From Nitrososphaerota archaeon (lineage in GTDB: Archaea > Thermoproteota > Nitrososphaeria > Nitrososphaerales > CADDZS01), in NCBI GenBank assembly GCA_021325255.1, contig JAJPHP010000028.1, forward strand, positions 1 through 13,167: a stretch of 13,167 nucleotides of DNA. Direction: 5' to 3'. The translations under genes and the position numbers were made by a program. This document shows positions 1 to 7,188 of the stretch, piece after piece. The notes beneath the pieces are model-generated. The model was not told the DNA's origin, ran no database searches, and was given only the letters and a program-made list of their open reading frames with translations. The stretch's first letter is position 1, and the number at the start of each line of letters is the position of its first letter.

Positions 1-99
1 AAATTCAACCATATCAACAACTGGATCAAGGTGTTCTGGCTGCACCATCAGCCGATGTACCAATCATTCATCAACGGGATCAAAAGTGTCCTTAAGTAA
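1..99 (+). CDS. C-terminal fragment of an unidentified protein, truncated at the window edge
   Basis: Frame 1 is open from the first base to TAA at 97-99 and gives 32 residues. They include the stretches WIKVFWLHHQPMY and INGIKSVLK, which have a protein-like aromatic and hydrophobic pattern. The same 32 codons are present, identical, on the minus strand at 13069-13167, so the gene exists in at least two inverted copies or is an assembly duplicate. I do not recognise the family. A transposase C-terminus is possible because the repeat ends 8 bp past the stop, as many IS ends do, but no catalytic motif is visible in so short a piece. Confidence 0.55.
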   Translation, partial: KFNHINNWIKVFWLHHQPMYQSFINGIKSVLK

Positions 100-107
100 A
101 CGGCGCA
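1..107 (+). repeat. Left copy of a perfect 107-bp terminal inverted repeat
   Basis: Every base of 1-107 matches the reverse complement of 13061-13167, and identity stops abruptly at 108 versus 13060. The repeat contains the 3' end of an open reading frame (stop TAA at 97-99) plus 8 bp beyond it. Both copies point inward. This may mark two inverted copies of a multicopy gene or IS that the assembler could not cross. An assembly-graph hairpin sharing one node, or true inverted ends of an element, are the alternatives. Confidence 0.97.
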
Positions 108-514
108 AGAAATGGGTTGGAAGAGAATATAGGGAGAGAACAAACCAGCTACACCTTGCCCGATTTCGAACTAGAGGTCGGCTAGGCGATGAGAGGAAAC
201 TAGAGTAAACAGCACGAGCGAGGTTAGATTCCGAAAGAACGCACCAGTAATCGTTGTTTAGAATGCCAAGCAAGGATCAGAATCGTCATTGAGGGGACCC
301 GCCAAGGTTTTATGAGAAGTGCGCATACTGGATACCATTATAGAGCCGTTAGAAAATACTCAGTTTTCCTCCTAACGTTATGGAAAGTGGAAAGGACGTT
401 TGACAAAAGATTAAGAGAGGCGTCTACGGCCAATCAGCCACGACTTTCAAATCCTCGTCAAAACTGCCGAGCTCATGGTACTTCCTATCTAAGGAGAGTG
501 AGATCTATTCTTAC
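108..514. other. Gene-free stretch between the left repeat and the ADH gene
   Basis: I see no convincing gene here. A 68-codon plus-strand frame (312-518) has no protein-like composition and overlaps the ADH start. I looked for tRNA D-arm and T-arm motifs and found none. An AAGGAG at 491-496 lies 18 nt before the ADH ATG, which is too far for normal Shine-Dalgarno pairing. Confidence 0.6.
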
Positions 515-1537
515 ATGAAGGCAATGGTTCTTCACAGTCCTGCGAAGGCGGAGCAGCAACCGCTTAAGCTCGAAGAGGATATCCAAATTGGCCACCCCAA
601 AGAAAATGAAGTTCTAGTGGACGTCGAAGTATGCGGCGTATGCAGAACAGATCTTCATGTCGTAGAAGGCGATCTTCCCCCTGTTCTCGCTCGCGTCATC
701 CCTGGACATGAGATCGTTGGGATCGTAGAGAAGATGGGGGGCGGCGTTCGTACTCTTGCCGTGGGAGACAGAGTCGGCGTCCCATGGCTGCACCACACAT
801 GCGGCAGGTGCGAGTTCTGCATCAACGGCAGAGAGAACCTGTGCAACAATAAGGTTTTCACAGGCTACACGGTTAATGGTGGATACGCGCAACAAGTTCT
901 TGGCGAAGAAGGCTTCGTGTTCAGACTTCCTGAAAACGTAGAAGCTAAGAGAGTGGCTCCTTTTCTTTGCGCGGGGATAATTGGCTACCGCGCATTCAAA
1001 GTCGCTCTCCCAGGGCCTGGCGGTCGAATAGGTTTCTTTGGGTTTGGCGGTTCCGCCCACCTGATACTTCAGTTCGCTTCAAAGCTCGGGTATGAAACAG
1101 TGGCGTATTCAAGAAACACTGCGCACCTTGAGCTTGCAAAAAAACTAGGAGCGTCGGAGGCCATCCTGTCGAAGGAAAACAGACCCAATCAAGATGAGGC
1201 AAAGCGCGACCTGGATGGCGCGATTGTCTTTGCCCCCGCCGGCTCCGTCGCACTAGAAGCTTTGAGCTACCTGAAGAAAGGGGCGACTGTAGCAATCGCT
1301 GCAATACACATGGACACAATTCCTCCGATAGAGTACGACAAGTACCTTTTCGGCGAGAGGAAGGTAGTGAGCGTTGAGGCAAACACGCGCACCGATGCAA
1401 AGGAATTTCTCGAGTTGGCGACCCGCTTGAATCTAGATTCAGCGGTCACCATGAGGCCTCTTGCAGAGGCAAATGAAGCGCTCGTTGACCTGAAGAATGG
1501 ACGAGTCAGCGGTGCCTTCGTCCTTGATTGCAGGTAG
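515..1537 (+). CDS. Zinc-dependent alcohol dehydrogenase (MDR superfamily)
   Basis: This 340-residue medium-chain dehydrogenase should oxidise alcohols or reduce aldehydes with NAD(P). The catalytic-zinc ligands are Cys43 (in GVCRTDLH), His65-Glu66 (GHE) and Cys152. The structural-zinc lobe has Cys96, Cys99, Cys102 and Cys110. The nucleotide-binding turn is GFGGSA (176-181). The string GFFGFGGSAHLILQ resembles the AdhA-like subgroup typified by mycobacterial AdhA (from memory), not the GxGxxG of most ADHs. Length is normal and the ATG at 515 begins the conserved MKAMVLHSP. The substrate cannot be read from sequence. A glucokinase follows 131 bp downstream on the same strand, so the two may share carbon-metabolism regulation. 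Confidence 0.93.
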   Translation: MKAMVLHSPAKAEQQPLKLEEDIQIGHPKENEVLVDVEVCGVCRTDLHVVEGDLPPVLARVIPGHEIVGIVEKMGGGVRTLAVGDRVGVPWLHHTCGRCEFCINGRENLCNNKVFTGYTVNGGYAQQVLGEEGFVFRLPENVEAKRVAPFLCAGIIGYRAFKVALPGPGGRIGFFGFGGSAHLILQFASKLGYETVAYSRNTAHLELAKKLGASEAILSKENRPNQDEAKRDLDGAIVFAPAGSVALEALSYLKKGATVAIAAIHMDTIPPIEYDKYLFGERKVVSVEANTRTDAKEFLELATRLNLDSAVTMRPLAEANEALVDLKNGRVSGAFVLDCR

Positions 1538-1668
1538 TCCATCATGAGGAGAAAAAGACCGCGCGGGATCTCTATGCTAGGAAATTACACTGGTTCCAAG
1601 TAATAGAGATCACCAGTGAACTTTTAGGACATCTCGCTTATTCTGTTGATGTATCTAATGGCTTCGCA

Positions 1669-2790
1669 GTGGACTTGCTGAGCGAGGTTCGGATTATCGC
1701 GGGCGATGTGGGAGGGACGAAGATCAAGCTTTCGGCGTTTTCACTCGATGGGCTCTCTATCGAGTGCCTTGCCGAGAGACAGTTTCGGACGCGGGACTAT
1801 TCAAGCTTCGAGGAACTCCTGCACGCTTTCATGTCAAATACCTCGCTCGCAGGGCAAAGTATAGAATTCGCCTGCTTCGGTGTCGCCGGCCCAGTGATCA
1901 ACGGGCGTTCAAAGTTGAGCAATGTGGAGTGGGTAATCGACGAGAAGGTACTTTCAAGTGGACTGCCCGAGTTTCAAAATGTCAGGGTGCTCAATGATCT
2001 TGTAGCCACTGCGAATTACGTGCCCCACTTAGATGAAGACGAAGTTCAACTTGTAAGCTCGGAGAGTGAAGGAGAGACGCGAAGAAGTCGCAGAGCGCAA
2101 CCCTCCTTTGGATCAATCGCGGTAATAGCTCCTGGGACAGGTTTGGGAGAAGCGTTTCTCACCTGGGAGCAAGAGACCGGGCGCTGGGAGGCCCGTGCAT
2201 CAGAGGGAGGGCACTGCGACTTTGCACCCGCCTCGACTTCCGAGGCAGGCCTTTTTGAGTACCTTCTTGAGAAATTCAAGCATGTCAGCTTCGAGCGGGT
2301 TTGCTCGGGGCCCGGAATTCACAACATCTCTAGATACTTCCATGAGTTAGGCGGTCCAAAGGCCGAGGACTGCCCAGCACTTTCAATAATTGACGGGGTG
2401 GATATTGGCGACCCCACTCCGCTGATTGTTAGTGAGGCTCTGAAGGCAGAAAACGCGTGCATGAACTGTGCAAGGACCCTTGACACTTTTGTTTCGATAC
2501 TAGGCGCTGAATCGGGCAACTTGGCCCTGAAGGTTCTAGCGACAAACGGGGTATTCGTTGGGGGAGGCCTTGTGCTCAAAGTTCTCCCGCTCATGATGAG
2601 GGGGCGCTTCATGGAGTCTTTCGTGAGAAAGGGCAGAATGTTCGAACTCCTCTCTCGCGTTCCTGTCAAGGTTATCCTAACTGACAGAGCGGCACTGCTC
2701 GGCGCGGCACGTTATGCGCAAGATATGGCCTTGGCTGGAGAAGTGATTCAGCGAACCGGCAGCGGTCAAATCAGCGCGGAACGCCGTTGA
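1669..2790 (+). CDS. glk: Glucokinase (Glk family, ATP-dependent hexokinase fold)
   Basis: Phosphorylates glucose to glucose-6-phosphate in the cytoplasm. Numbering from the GTG at 1669 (373 aa): the phosphate loop is DVGGTK (13-18), followed by GVAGPV (71-76), catalytic Asp110 in LND, GTGLG (156-160), EGGHCDFAP (179-187), SGPGI (213-217) and GGG (298-300). EGGHxDFAP is typical of Glk-family enzymes and differs from the Cys-rich zinc motif of ROK kinases. The frame is open back to an ATG at 1528 that overlaps the ADH stop, but those 47 residues look non-coding and would be atypical for the family. GTG 1669 or TTG 1675 lies just before the first strand (VRIIAGDVGG), and an AT-rich CTTATTCTG lies about 30 bp upstream, so a leaderless GTG start is my choice. 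The exact start is uncertain and the family is not. Confidence 0.9.
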   Translation: MDLLSEVRIIAGDVGGTKIKLSAFSLDGLSIECLAERQFRTRDYSSFEELLHAFMSNTSLAGQSIEFACFGVAGPVINGRSKLSNVEWVIDEKVLSSGLPEFQNVRVLNDLVATANYVPHLDEDEVQLVSSESEGETRRSRRAQPSFGSIAVIAPGTGLGEAFLTWEQETGRWEARASEGGHCDFAPASTSEAGLFEYLLEKFKHVSFERVCSGPGIHNISRYFHELGGPKAEDCPALSIIDGVDIGDPTPLIVSEALKAENACMNCARTLDTFVSILGAESGNLALKVLATNGVFVGGGLVLKVLPLMMRGRFMESFVRKGRMFELLSRVPVKVILTDRAALLGAARYAQDMALAGEVIQRTGSGQISAERR

Positions 2791-2910
2791 GTTCAGGCAT
2801 ATTTGATCGCAGAGCTTTGTTTTGGCCATGTTCGATCTTCAAGAGACTTGAAACCCATTCCTCTTTCCAGTTTCCGTCTCCGAAGATCCTGTGGATGACA
2901 TTCACAGTTT

Positions 2911-3977
2911 TCAAGCGGACGAAAATCTCTTGAACACACGGCAGATCGCGAAGGTAATCCAGAGGTTTCGCTCCGGTTCTCTGGCCATGATTCGAGTCGA
3001 GAGTTCCCACAGACCGCTACTCTCCTGTCGGGCGCGGAACCAATCGAGGCCTTCTTTGGTTTTAGGATGATCAGCTTCAAAACCCAGCAGTGAAAGGGAG
3101 TCAAGCGAGGATAGCAGATCCGTAAACCAGAATGGAAATGAGAAGCTCGTCCAGAAACTCGGGGCGCGCCTGTCCGAATATGTGTCGGCCTTGAAGAATC
3201 TGGACGCCAGCAGCTCGCCTGCGACTTTTGCTTCTTCTGATCTCCTGTATTCGGAATGGGCTGCAAATGCCCGGAGGACTATCCCTGTCACAAGGTGCGA
3301 GAATGGTTTCGCCCTGTCGGGTTGAATTGTCTTGCGCTGGTGAAAAATTTGCCGATCCAACTTCTTGCCAACCGTTCTCAGAGGAAAGGCCCAACCGCCG
3401 TCATTCTGGCGGATTGAGAGCAGCCACTTGAATCCGCGCCTGATGTGAGGATCATGCGGGTACCCTGCCTTAATCAGCAGCTCCATCATTGCTGCTGAGT
3501 AATATGGGACGTACTGATTGCCGCAGATTCCTCGAATATCTCCCTCCTCTGTTTGGTTAGCAAATAGAAAGTCAGAGGCCCCTACGGATTGCAACGTGAT
3601 TCTTGTTCAATCCATACTTTTCAACAAGAATCCTCAAGATGCGGAATGTCTCGAGCTGGTTATAGTCCTCAGCAGATCTGATGTGCTCCCTTCCGGCGGG
3701 GTACCTCCAGGCTCCATTCTCGAGTTGGACATCTGTTATCCTACCGACCTCTGGCAACTGCCAGACCTTTTCATCAATATCTCCGATGTCCTCATCCAAA
3801 AGGTCGCGTCTGGTCAAGTAGCGAGGAGAGATGTTTTTGGAGGCAAGGAGCAGAGGTATCGCGTCAAATTTCAGCCCACTCTTCCAACAAGCCCACCTGA
3901 CTTGAACAGATGCTTGGATTCTCTCTTATTTCTATGACACGATTCTCACTTGTGATAACAATCGGGTATTCCTCCAT
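2911..3977 (-). pseudogene. Terpenoid-cyclase/prenyltransferase-fold protein, broken by two frameshifts
   Basis: Three frames on one strand join into a single protein of roughly 355 residues. The N-terminus is 3977-about 3920 (ATG, MEEYPIVITSEN...). The middle is about 3925-3580 (QASVQVRWACWKSGLKF..., QLENGAWRYP). The C-terminus is about 3580-2911 (ASDFLFANQTEEGDIRG, RQNDGGWAFP, ESSGLWEL). Repeated Q/DGxW-type strands and helices (QLENGAWRY, QNDGGWAF, QESSGLWE) are the QW-like repeats of the squalene-cyclase/prenyltransferase alpha-alpha barrel. No DXDD-type catalytic motif is seen, so the enzymatic role is unknown. Removing one base from the GGGG run (+ strand CCCC 3579-3582) joins the second pair, giving IRRASDFLF. 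Removing one A near 3920 joins the first pair. Both are +1 insertions, so either a decayed gene or sequencing indels. It converges on glk and diverges from the ATPase. Confidence 0.72.
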
Positions 3978-4115
3978 GTAACTTGGCCACGAAGAAAAGC
4001 TTTGGGCGTGTATGCTTCACACCCTTTCTGAAGCTAATGCATGAGTTCGCTACATGTTTGGAGACCCAAACTCTAAAGAATTCAATAACTAACATAGCCA
4101 AGCACCGAGTCTGCC
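3978..4115. promoter_or_regulatory. Divergent promoter region between the cyclase-fold gene and the ATPase
   Basis: These 138 bp separate two divergent starts. On the plus side the AT-rich AATAACTAAC lies about 26-32 bp before the GTG at 4116, the distance expected of a TATA box serving a leaderless archaeal transcript. On the minus side I see only weak candidates. No clear operator dyad was found. Confidence 0.4.
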
Positions 4116-6590
4116 GTGCAGTTTTCCGACGAGAAGCCGAAGGGTCTTTCAACTGCTGAGGCTGAACAAAGACTCCGGGAGACAGGACCAAACGAACTTG
4201 CCAGACCTTACACTGTAAGTTTCTTGGGCATCGCTGAAGAAGAAATTATTGAACCCATGATTCTGCTCCTGCTTACGGTAGGAGTCCTATACACTATTTT
4301 CGAGTGGCCGCATGTAGAAGATGCCATAACGATCTTCACTATCATTTTCATCTTGGTCTTCGTAGAAATCTGGAACGAGTACAGAGCCAAGAAATCGATA
4401 TCTGCACTTTCTGCGCTTGCAGCGCCTAAAACCAGGGTCATACGGGATGGCAAAATAATCGAGGTTGAAGCCAAAAGAATTGTTCATGGCGATTTGCTAG
4501 TTTTCACAGAGGGAACTAGGATTGCAGCTGACTGCAAGCTGACTGTTTCATATGACATTCAAGTCGACGAGTCCGTCTTGACAGGCGAGTCCCTTCCTCG
4601 AGATAAGAAGGTCGGAGACGAAGTATACGCGGGAACACTTGTCCTTTCAGGCGAAGGCGAGGGCGAGGTATACGCGACGGGCAAGAACACCAGGTTTGGA
4701 AAGATATCGGCCCTAGCTGCAGTAATCAAGCCTCCAAAGACGCCCTTACAACTATCCATGAAGCAACTATCAGTGAAGCTCGCCTACGTGGCCATATTTT
4801 TCAGCATAGCCATCCCAATCCTAGGCTTCATACGCTATGGATACCAGGACTTGGCAAAAGACTCAGAACTGATCCTGACGGGATTAGCCCTGGCGTTTGC
4901 CGCCATCCCTGAAGAGCTGCCAATAATAATTACAATGATTCTGGGCCTGGGGTCATACAGACTCTCACGGAAAGGATTTCTGGTCAAAAAGCTCAAAGCT
5001 GCAGAGACTCTGGGGGACGCAACCGTCATCCTCACAGACAAGACGGGCACGATCACGGAGAACAAGATGAGGGTGGTCCAAGTCTTTCCTCTCCAAGAAG
5101 AATCCCGAACCCTCAGTGTGGCCCTAGCAGCGTTGACAGAAATGTCCCTGTCTCCAACTGACAAAGCGGTTCTCGAAAAAGCTCAATTATTGAATTTACA
5201 AGTTGATTCTGGTGTGGTGATTCACGAACGAGGCTTTCAATCAGGGAAACGGACGAAAGCGGTTCTCCGTGAGAAGAATGGAGTCTTCAAACTCTCAATC
5301 GTAGGCGCGCCCGAGGAAATCTTGGACTCTGGCGATGACGTTTTCCGACAAGAACTGGATAATGCTGCAGCAAAGGGAAGAAGGATCATCGGCGTCGCGG
5401 AGAAGACAGTTTCTGCCAAAGAAGCAAAGTTGTTGCCGCTTTCAGAATTGGAGGGAAAGTGGGACTTCATAGGTCTCGTCGCGATTGAAGATCCCCCACG
5501 TGCCGAAGTGAGGGAAACAATCGAAACCACCGGCAGAGCAGGAATCAGAACCATCATGGTTACGGGGGACCACCCGCAGACTGCGGCCTACGTGGCGAGA
5601 AACATCGGGATCAACTCGGAAAGAGTGGTCAAGGGCGAAGAACTCCAGCGACTTCAGGATAATGAAACCCAAGAGATTGTTAGGAACGCCTCGGTCTTCG
5701 CAAGAACCACACCAGAGGACAAATACAAACTCGTGAAGGCGTTGCATGCGAACGGAGAGGTGGTAGCGGTCACGGGTGATGGGGTCAACGACATTTTAGC
5801 TCTGAAGGGAGCAGACGTTGGCATCGCAATGGGTACTAGAGGCACGGATGCGGCCAAAGAAGCTGCAGACGCTGTTTTGATCGATGACAATTTTGTAACA
5901 ATAGGCCGCGCAGTGTTTGAAGGCCGCACCTTATTCGACAACCTCAGAAAAGGAGTCGACTTCTACTTGGCGATTAAAGCCGCGCTCATCTCGCTATTCA
6001 TTTTTGCCTTGGGCATTGAATATTTTAACCCGGCCATGCCATTGCCTTTTACTCCGATACAAATCATCGTCCTTGAGCTGTTCATGGATCTAGGCGCTTC
6101 TGCAGGATTCGTCACCGAACCTGCCGAAAAGACAATTTACGAAAGAAAGCCCCGAGGCTCCAAGGCCAGATTTCCTGATTCGAAAATGATAACGGGAATT
6201 GCTGTTTCCGCATCAAGTTTATTCCTGGCTGTCATGCTTGCTTATTTCTACGCTTGGTCACAAGGAGCAGACGCCGCGACGGTGCAAGCGTACGCCTTCT
6301 CAGCATGGATCATAGGCCACGTTTTGTTGGCCTTTGTCATGCGCTCCGAAAAGGAGCCTTTGTACGCATTGGGCCCGCTGTCGAACAGAGTAATGGACCT
6401 CTGGGCAGTTCTGGCGTTCACATTTCTGATTGTGGCATTTGCAGTACCGACGGTCACGAGCCAACTCAGACTGGTTCCCATCGGCGCAGAACAACTTGCC
6501 GTGATAGTAGGCTTCTCCTTGATAGCTATAGTTTGGCAAGAAATCGCAAAAATAGTACTACACAGACGAAGTCGCACCGCGACAACTTAA
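4116..6590 (+). CDS. P2-type cation-transporting P-type ATPase
   Basis: An ATP-driven membrane cation pump of 824 residues, compact for the P2 class (usually near 900). Order: cation-ATPase N-terminal helix (GLSTAEAEQRLRETGPNELA, 10-29); TM1-2 (about 46-86); actuator domain with TGES (156-159); TM3-4 with PEELP (265-269); phosphorylated Asp308 in DKTGT; a short nucleotide-binding domain with GAPEE (397-401); DPPR (459-462); TGD (483-485); the hinge TGDGVND (553-559); and a C-terminal membrane block (about 614-815) with ELFMDLGAS (654-662). PEELP sits where SERCA/PMR1 pumps have PEGLP, so the ion (Ca, Mg, Mn, Na or H) is not settled. There is no heavy-metal CPC motif and no N-terminal metal-binding domain. 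The start is forced: the only start codon after the in-frame TAG at 4095-4097 is this GTG. Confidence 0.93.
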   Translation: MQFSDEKPKGLSTAEAEQRLRETGPNELARPYTVSFLGIAEEEIIEPMILLLLTVGVLYTIFEWPHVEDAITIFTIIFILVFVEIWNEYRAKKSISALSALAAPKTRVIRDGKIIEVEAKRIVHGDLLVFTEGTRIAADCKLTVSYDIQVDESVLTGESLPRDKKVGDEVYAGTLVLSGEGEGEVYATGKNTRFGKISALAAVIKPPKTPLQLSMKQLSVKLAYVAIFFSIAIPILGFIRYGYQDLAKDSELILTGLALAFAAIPEELPIIITMILGLGSYRLSRKGFLVKKLKAAETLGDATVILTDKTGTITENKMRVVQVFPLQEESRTLSVALAALTEMSLSPTDKAVLEKAQLLNLQVDSGVVIHERGFQSGKRTKAVLREKNGVFKLSIVGAPEEILDSGDDVFRQELDNAAAKGRRIIGVAEKTVSAKEAKLLPLSELEGKWDFIGLVAIEDPPRAEVRETIETTGRAGIRTIMVTGDHPQTAAYVARNIGINSERVVKGEELQRLQDNETQEIVRNASVFARTTPEDKYKLVKALHANGEVVAVTGDGVNDILALKGADVGIAMGTRGTDAAKEAADAVLIDDNFVTIGRAVFEGRTLFDNLRKGVDFYLAIKAALISLFIFALGIEYFNPAMPLPFTPIQIIVLELFMDLGASAGFVTEPAEKTIYERKPRGSKARFPDSKMITGIAVSASSLFLAVMLAYFYAWSQGADAATVQAYAFSAWIIGHVLLAFVMRSEKEPLYALGPLSNRVMDLWAVLAFTFLIVAFAVPTVTSQLRLVPIGAEQLAVIVGFSLIAIVWQEIAKIVLHRRSRTATT

Positions 6591-6601
6591 CGCCCAAGAA
6601 T

Positions 6602-6647
6602 TCTCTTTTTGTGTGTGATGAACGGAGGAAACTAATGCTACTCCGTT
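6602..6647 (+). terminator. T-run and hairpin downstream of the ATPase gene
   Basis: A TTCTCTTTTT tract (6601-6610) lies just after the ATPase stop, which fits oligo-T archaeal termination. It is followed by a perfect 7-bp inverted repeat, AACGGAG (6621-6627) and CTCCGTT (6641-6647), with a 13-nt loop. The T-run alone could be sufficient, and the hairpin's role is inferred only. Confidence 0.45.
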
Positions 6648-6886
6648 AGCCGCTATCGGTTTTAACTGTGGTCTTGGCGAACGCAAAGCGAAATCAGGAA
6701 GAATCCAGAGTAGCGCTATTTCCCATCGACCAAGTCTATACGGCCTTTAAGCTGTTCGCAGCCTATTTCTAGAAGACCAATTGCTACGAGAAAATGCCGA
6801 TAATTGTCCTAAAGCGCAAGTTCTCTTGGACCAGTTGAAAGCAACGAATTAGCTTCGGACTTCAAGGATTGGTGCCGGGGACGGGA

Positions 6887-6927
6887 CTCTCACTGCCAGA
6901 GCTCTCTGTTGGAAAACTCATGGACAT
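6887..6927 (-). other. tRNA-Met intron 4 (41 nt, T-loop, between positions 59 and 60)
   Basis: Outer helix is the T-stem GCGGG/CCCGT. The central helix ATCA (6933-6930) with TGAG (6892-6889) has one A-G mismatch. Bulges are AA^A (6929-6927) and AG^T (6888-6886). The intron body folds as a hairpin with CCA/TGG and GAG/CTC segments. Removal leaves the 7-nt T-loop ATCAAAT, matching TTCAAAT except for A54. Confidence 0.8.
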
Positions 6928-6949
6928 TTTGATCCCGCGACCCCCAGAT

Positions 6950-6966
6950 CTCTTATGCTGTGGGAT
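6950..6966 (-). other. tRNA-Met intron 3 (17 nt, canonical position 37/38)
   Basis: Flanked by a relaxed BHB. The outer helix is the anticodon stem CCAGA/TCTGG. The central helix CTCA (6972-6969) with TAAG (6955-6952) has one C-A mismatch. The 5' bulge is TA^A (6968-6966) and the 3' bulge AG^A (6951-6949). The outer helix exists only after intron 2 is removed, because A31 sits on the micro-exon. The exact cut could slide by up to 3 nt over a shared ATC without changing the product. Confidence 0.78.
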
Positions 6967-6973
6967 TATGAGT

Positions 6974-7129
6974 ATCACCCTCCTCAACATCTTCTTCCCC
7001 TATCAGTCGTGAAACCGACCGTCGTTCACTCTCTTTTTGGCACCGAATAACGGTGCCCAGAGCGCCGCAACAGCCGTACACTTCGAAAGGGTGCATGTAG
7101 CCCTCTATATGCCCGTATATCTCTAGAGG
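6974..7129 (-). other. tRNA-Met intron 2 (156 nt, between positions 30 and 31)
   Basis: Strict BHB. Outer GAG (7138-7136) with CTC (6972-6970); central CACC (7135-7132) with GGTG (6979-6976); 5' bulge AG^C (7131-7129); 3' bulge AT^A (6975-6973); inner CTCT with GGAG (last pair wobble). It is very long for an archaeal tRNA intron and contains several hairpins: CCTCTA/TAGAGG (7129-7124 with about 7106-7101), GGCACCG/CGGTGCC with a 5-nt loop (7057-7039), and GTGAA/TTCAC. No open reading frame of note. Confidence 0.88.
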
Positions 7130-7153
7130 CTGGTGCTCTAACCAGGCTGAGCT

Positions 7154-7188
7154 TTCGGGACCGCGACGTGTAAATCGCTTCCTTAGTT
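7154..7188 (-). other. tRNA-Met intron 1 (35 nt, between positions 8 and 9)
   Basis: Textbook BHB. Outer pairs G1C2 with G10C11; central 4-bp helix CGGG (7194-7191) with CCCG (7159-7156); 5' bulge GT^A (7190-7188); 3' bulge AA^A (7155-7153); inner helix ACT with GGT. Symmetric cutting gives GCCGGGGT joined to AGCTC, an intact canonical 5' part of the tRNA. The intron lies outside the anticodon loop, a position known from Thermoproteales tRNAs. Confidence 0.9.

Noticed and set aside
312..518. 68-codon ORF upstream of ADH
   Set aside because: Low-information composition, overlaps the ADH ATG, no recognisable motif.
614..1060. 148-codon minus-strand ORF antisense to the ADH gene
   Set aside because: Shadow of the ADH coding sequence; no family resemblance.
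1528..1668. 47-residue N-terminal extension of glucokinase from ATG 1528
   Set aside because: It overlaps the ADH stop, has no homology-like pattern, and the family normally begins right before the DVGGTK strand.
6254..6649. 131-codon plus-strand ORF at the end of the ATPase gene
   Set aside because: Out-of-frame overlap with conserved ATPase membrane segments; non-protein-like composition.
7001..7007. ACTGATA on the minus strand as a micro-exon that would make the tRNA an Ile(GAU)
   Set aside because: It would complete the anticodon stem, but neither flank forms a BHB with the neighbouring exons. ACTCATA at 6973-6967 completes the same stem and has a perfect BHB on its 5' side.
7000..7100. 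Box C/D guide RNA inside tRNA intron 2
   Set aside because: Only approximate C, D' and C' strings, no final D box, and the segments are better explained by hairpins.
7122..7130. A single 37/38 intron giving anticodon CTA (amber suppressor)
   Set aside because: It leaves a C-T mismatch at 31-39 and only an imperfect bulge structure. The two-intron solution gives a fully paired CAU anticodon arm.
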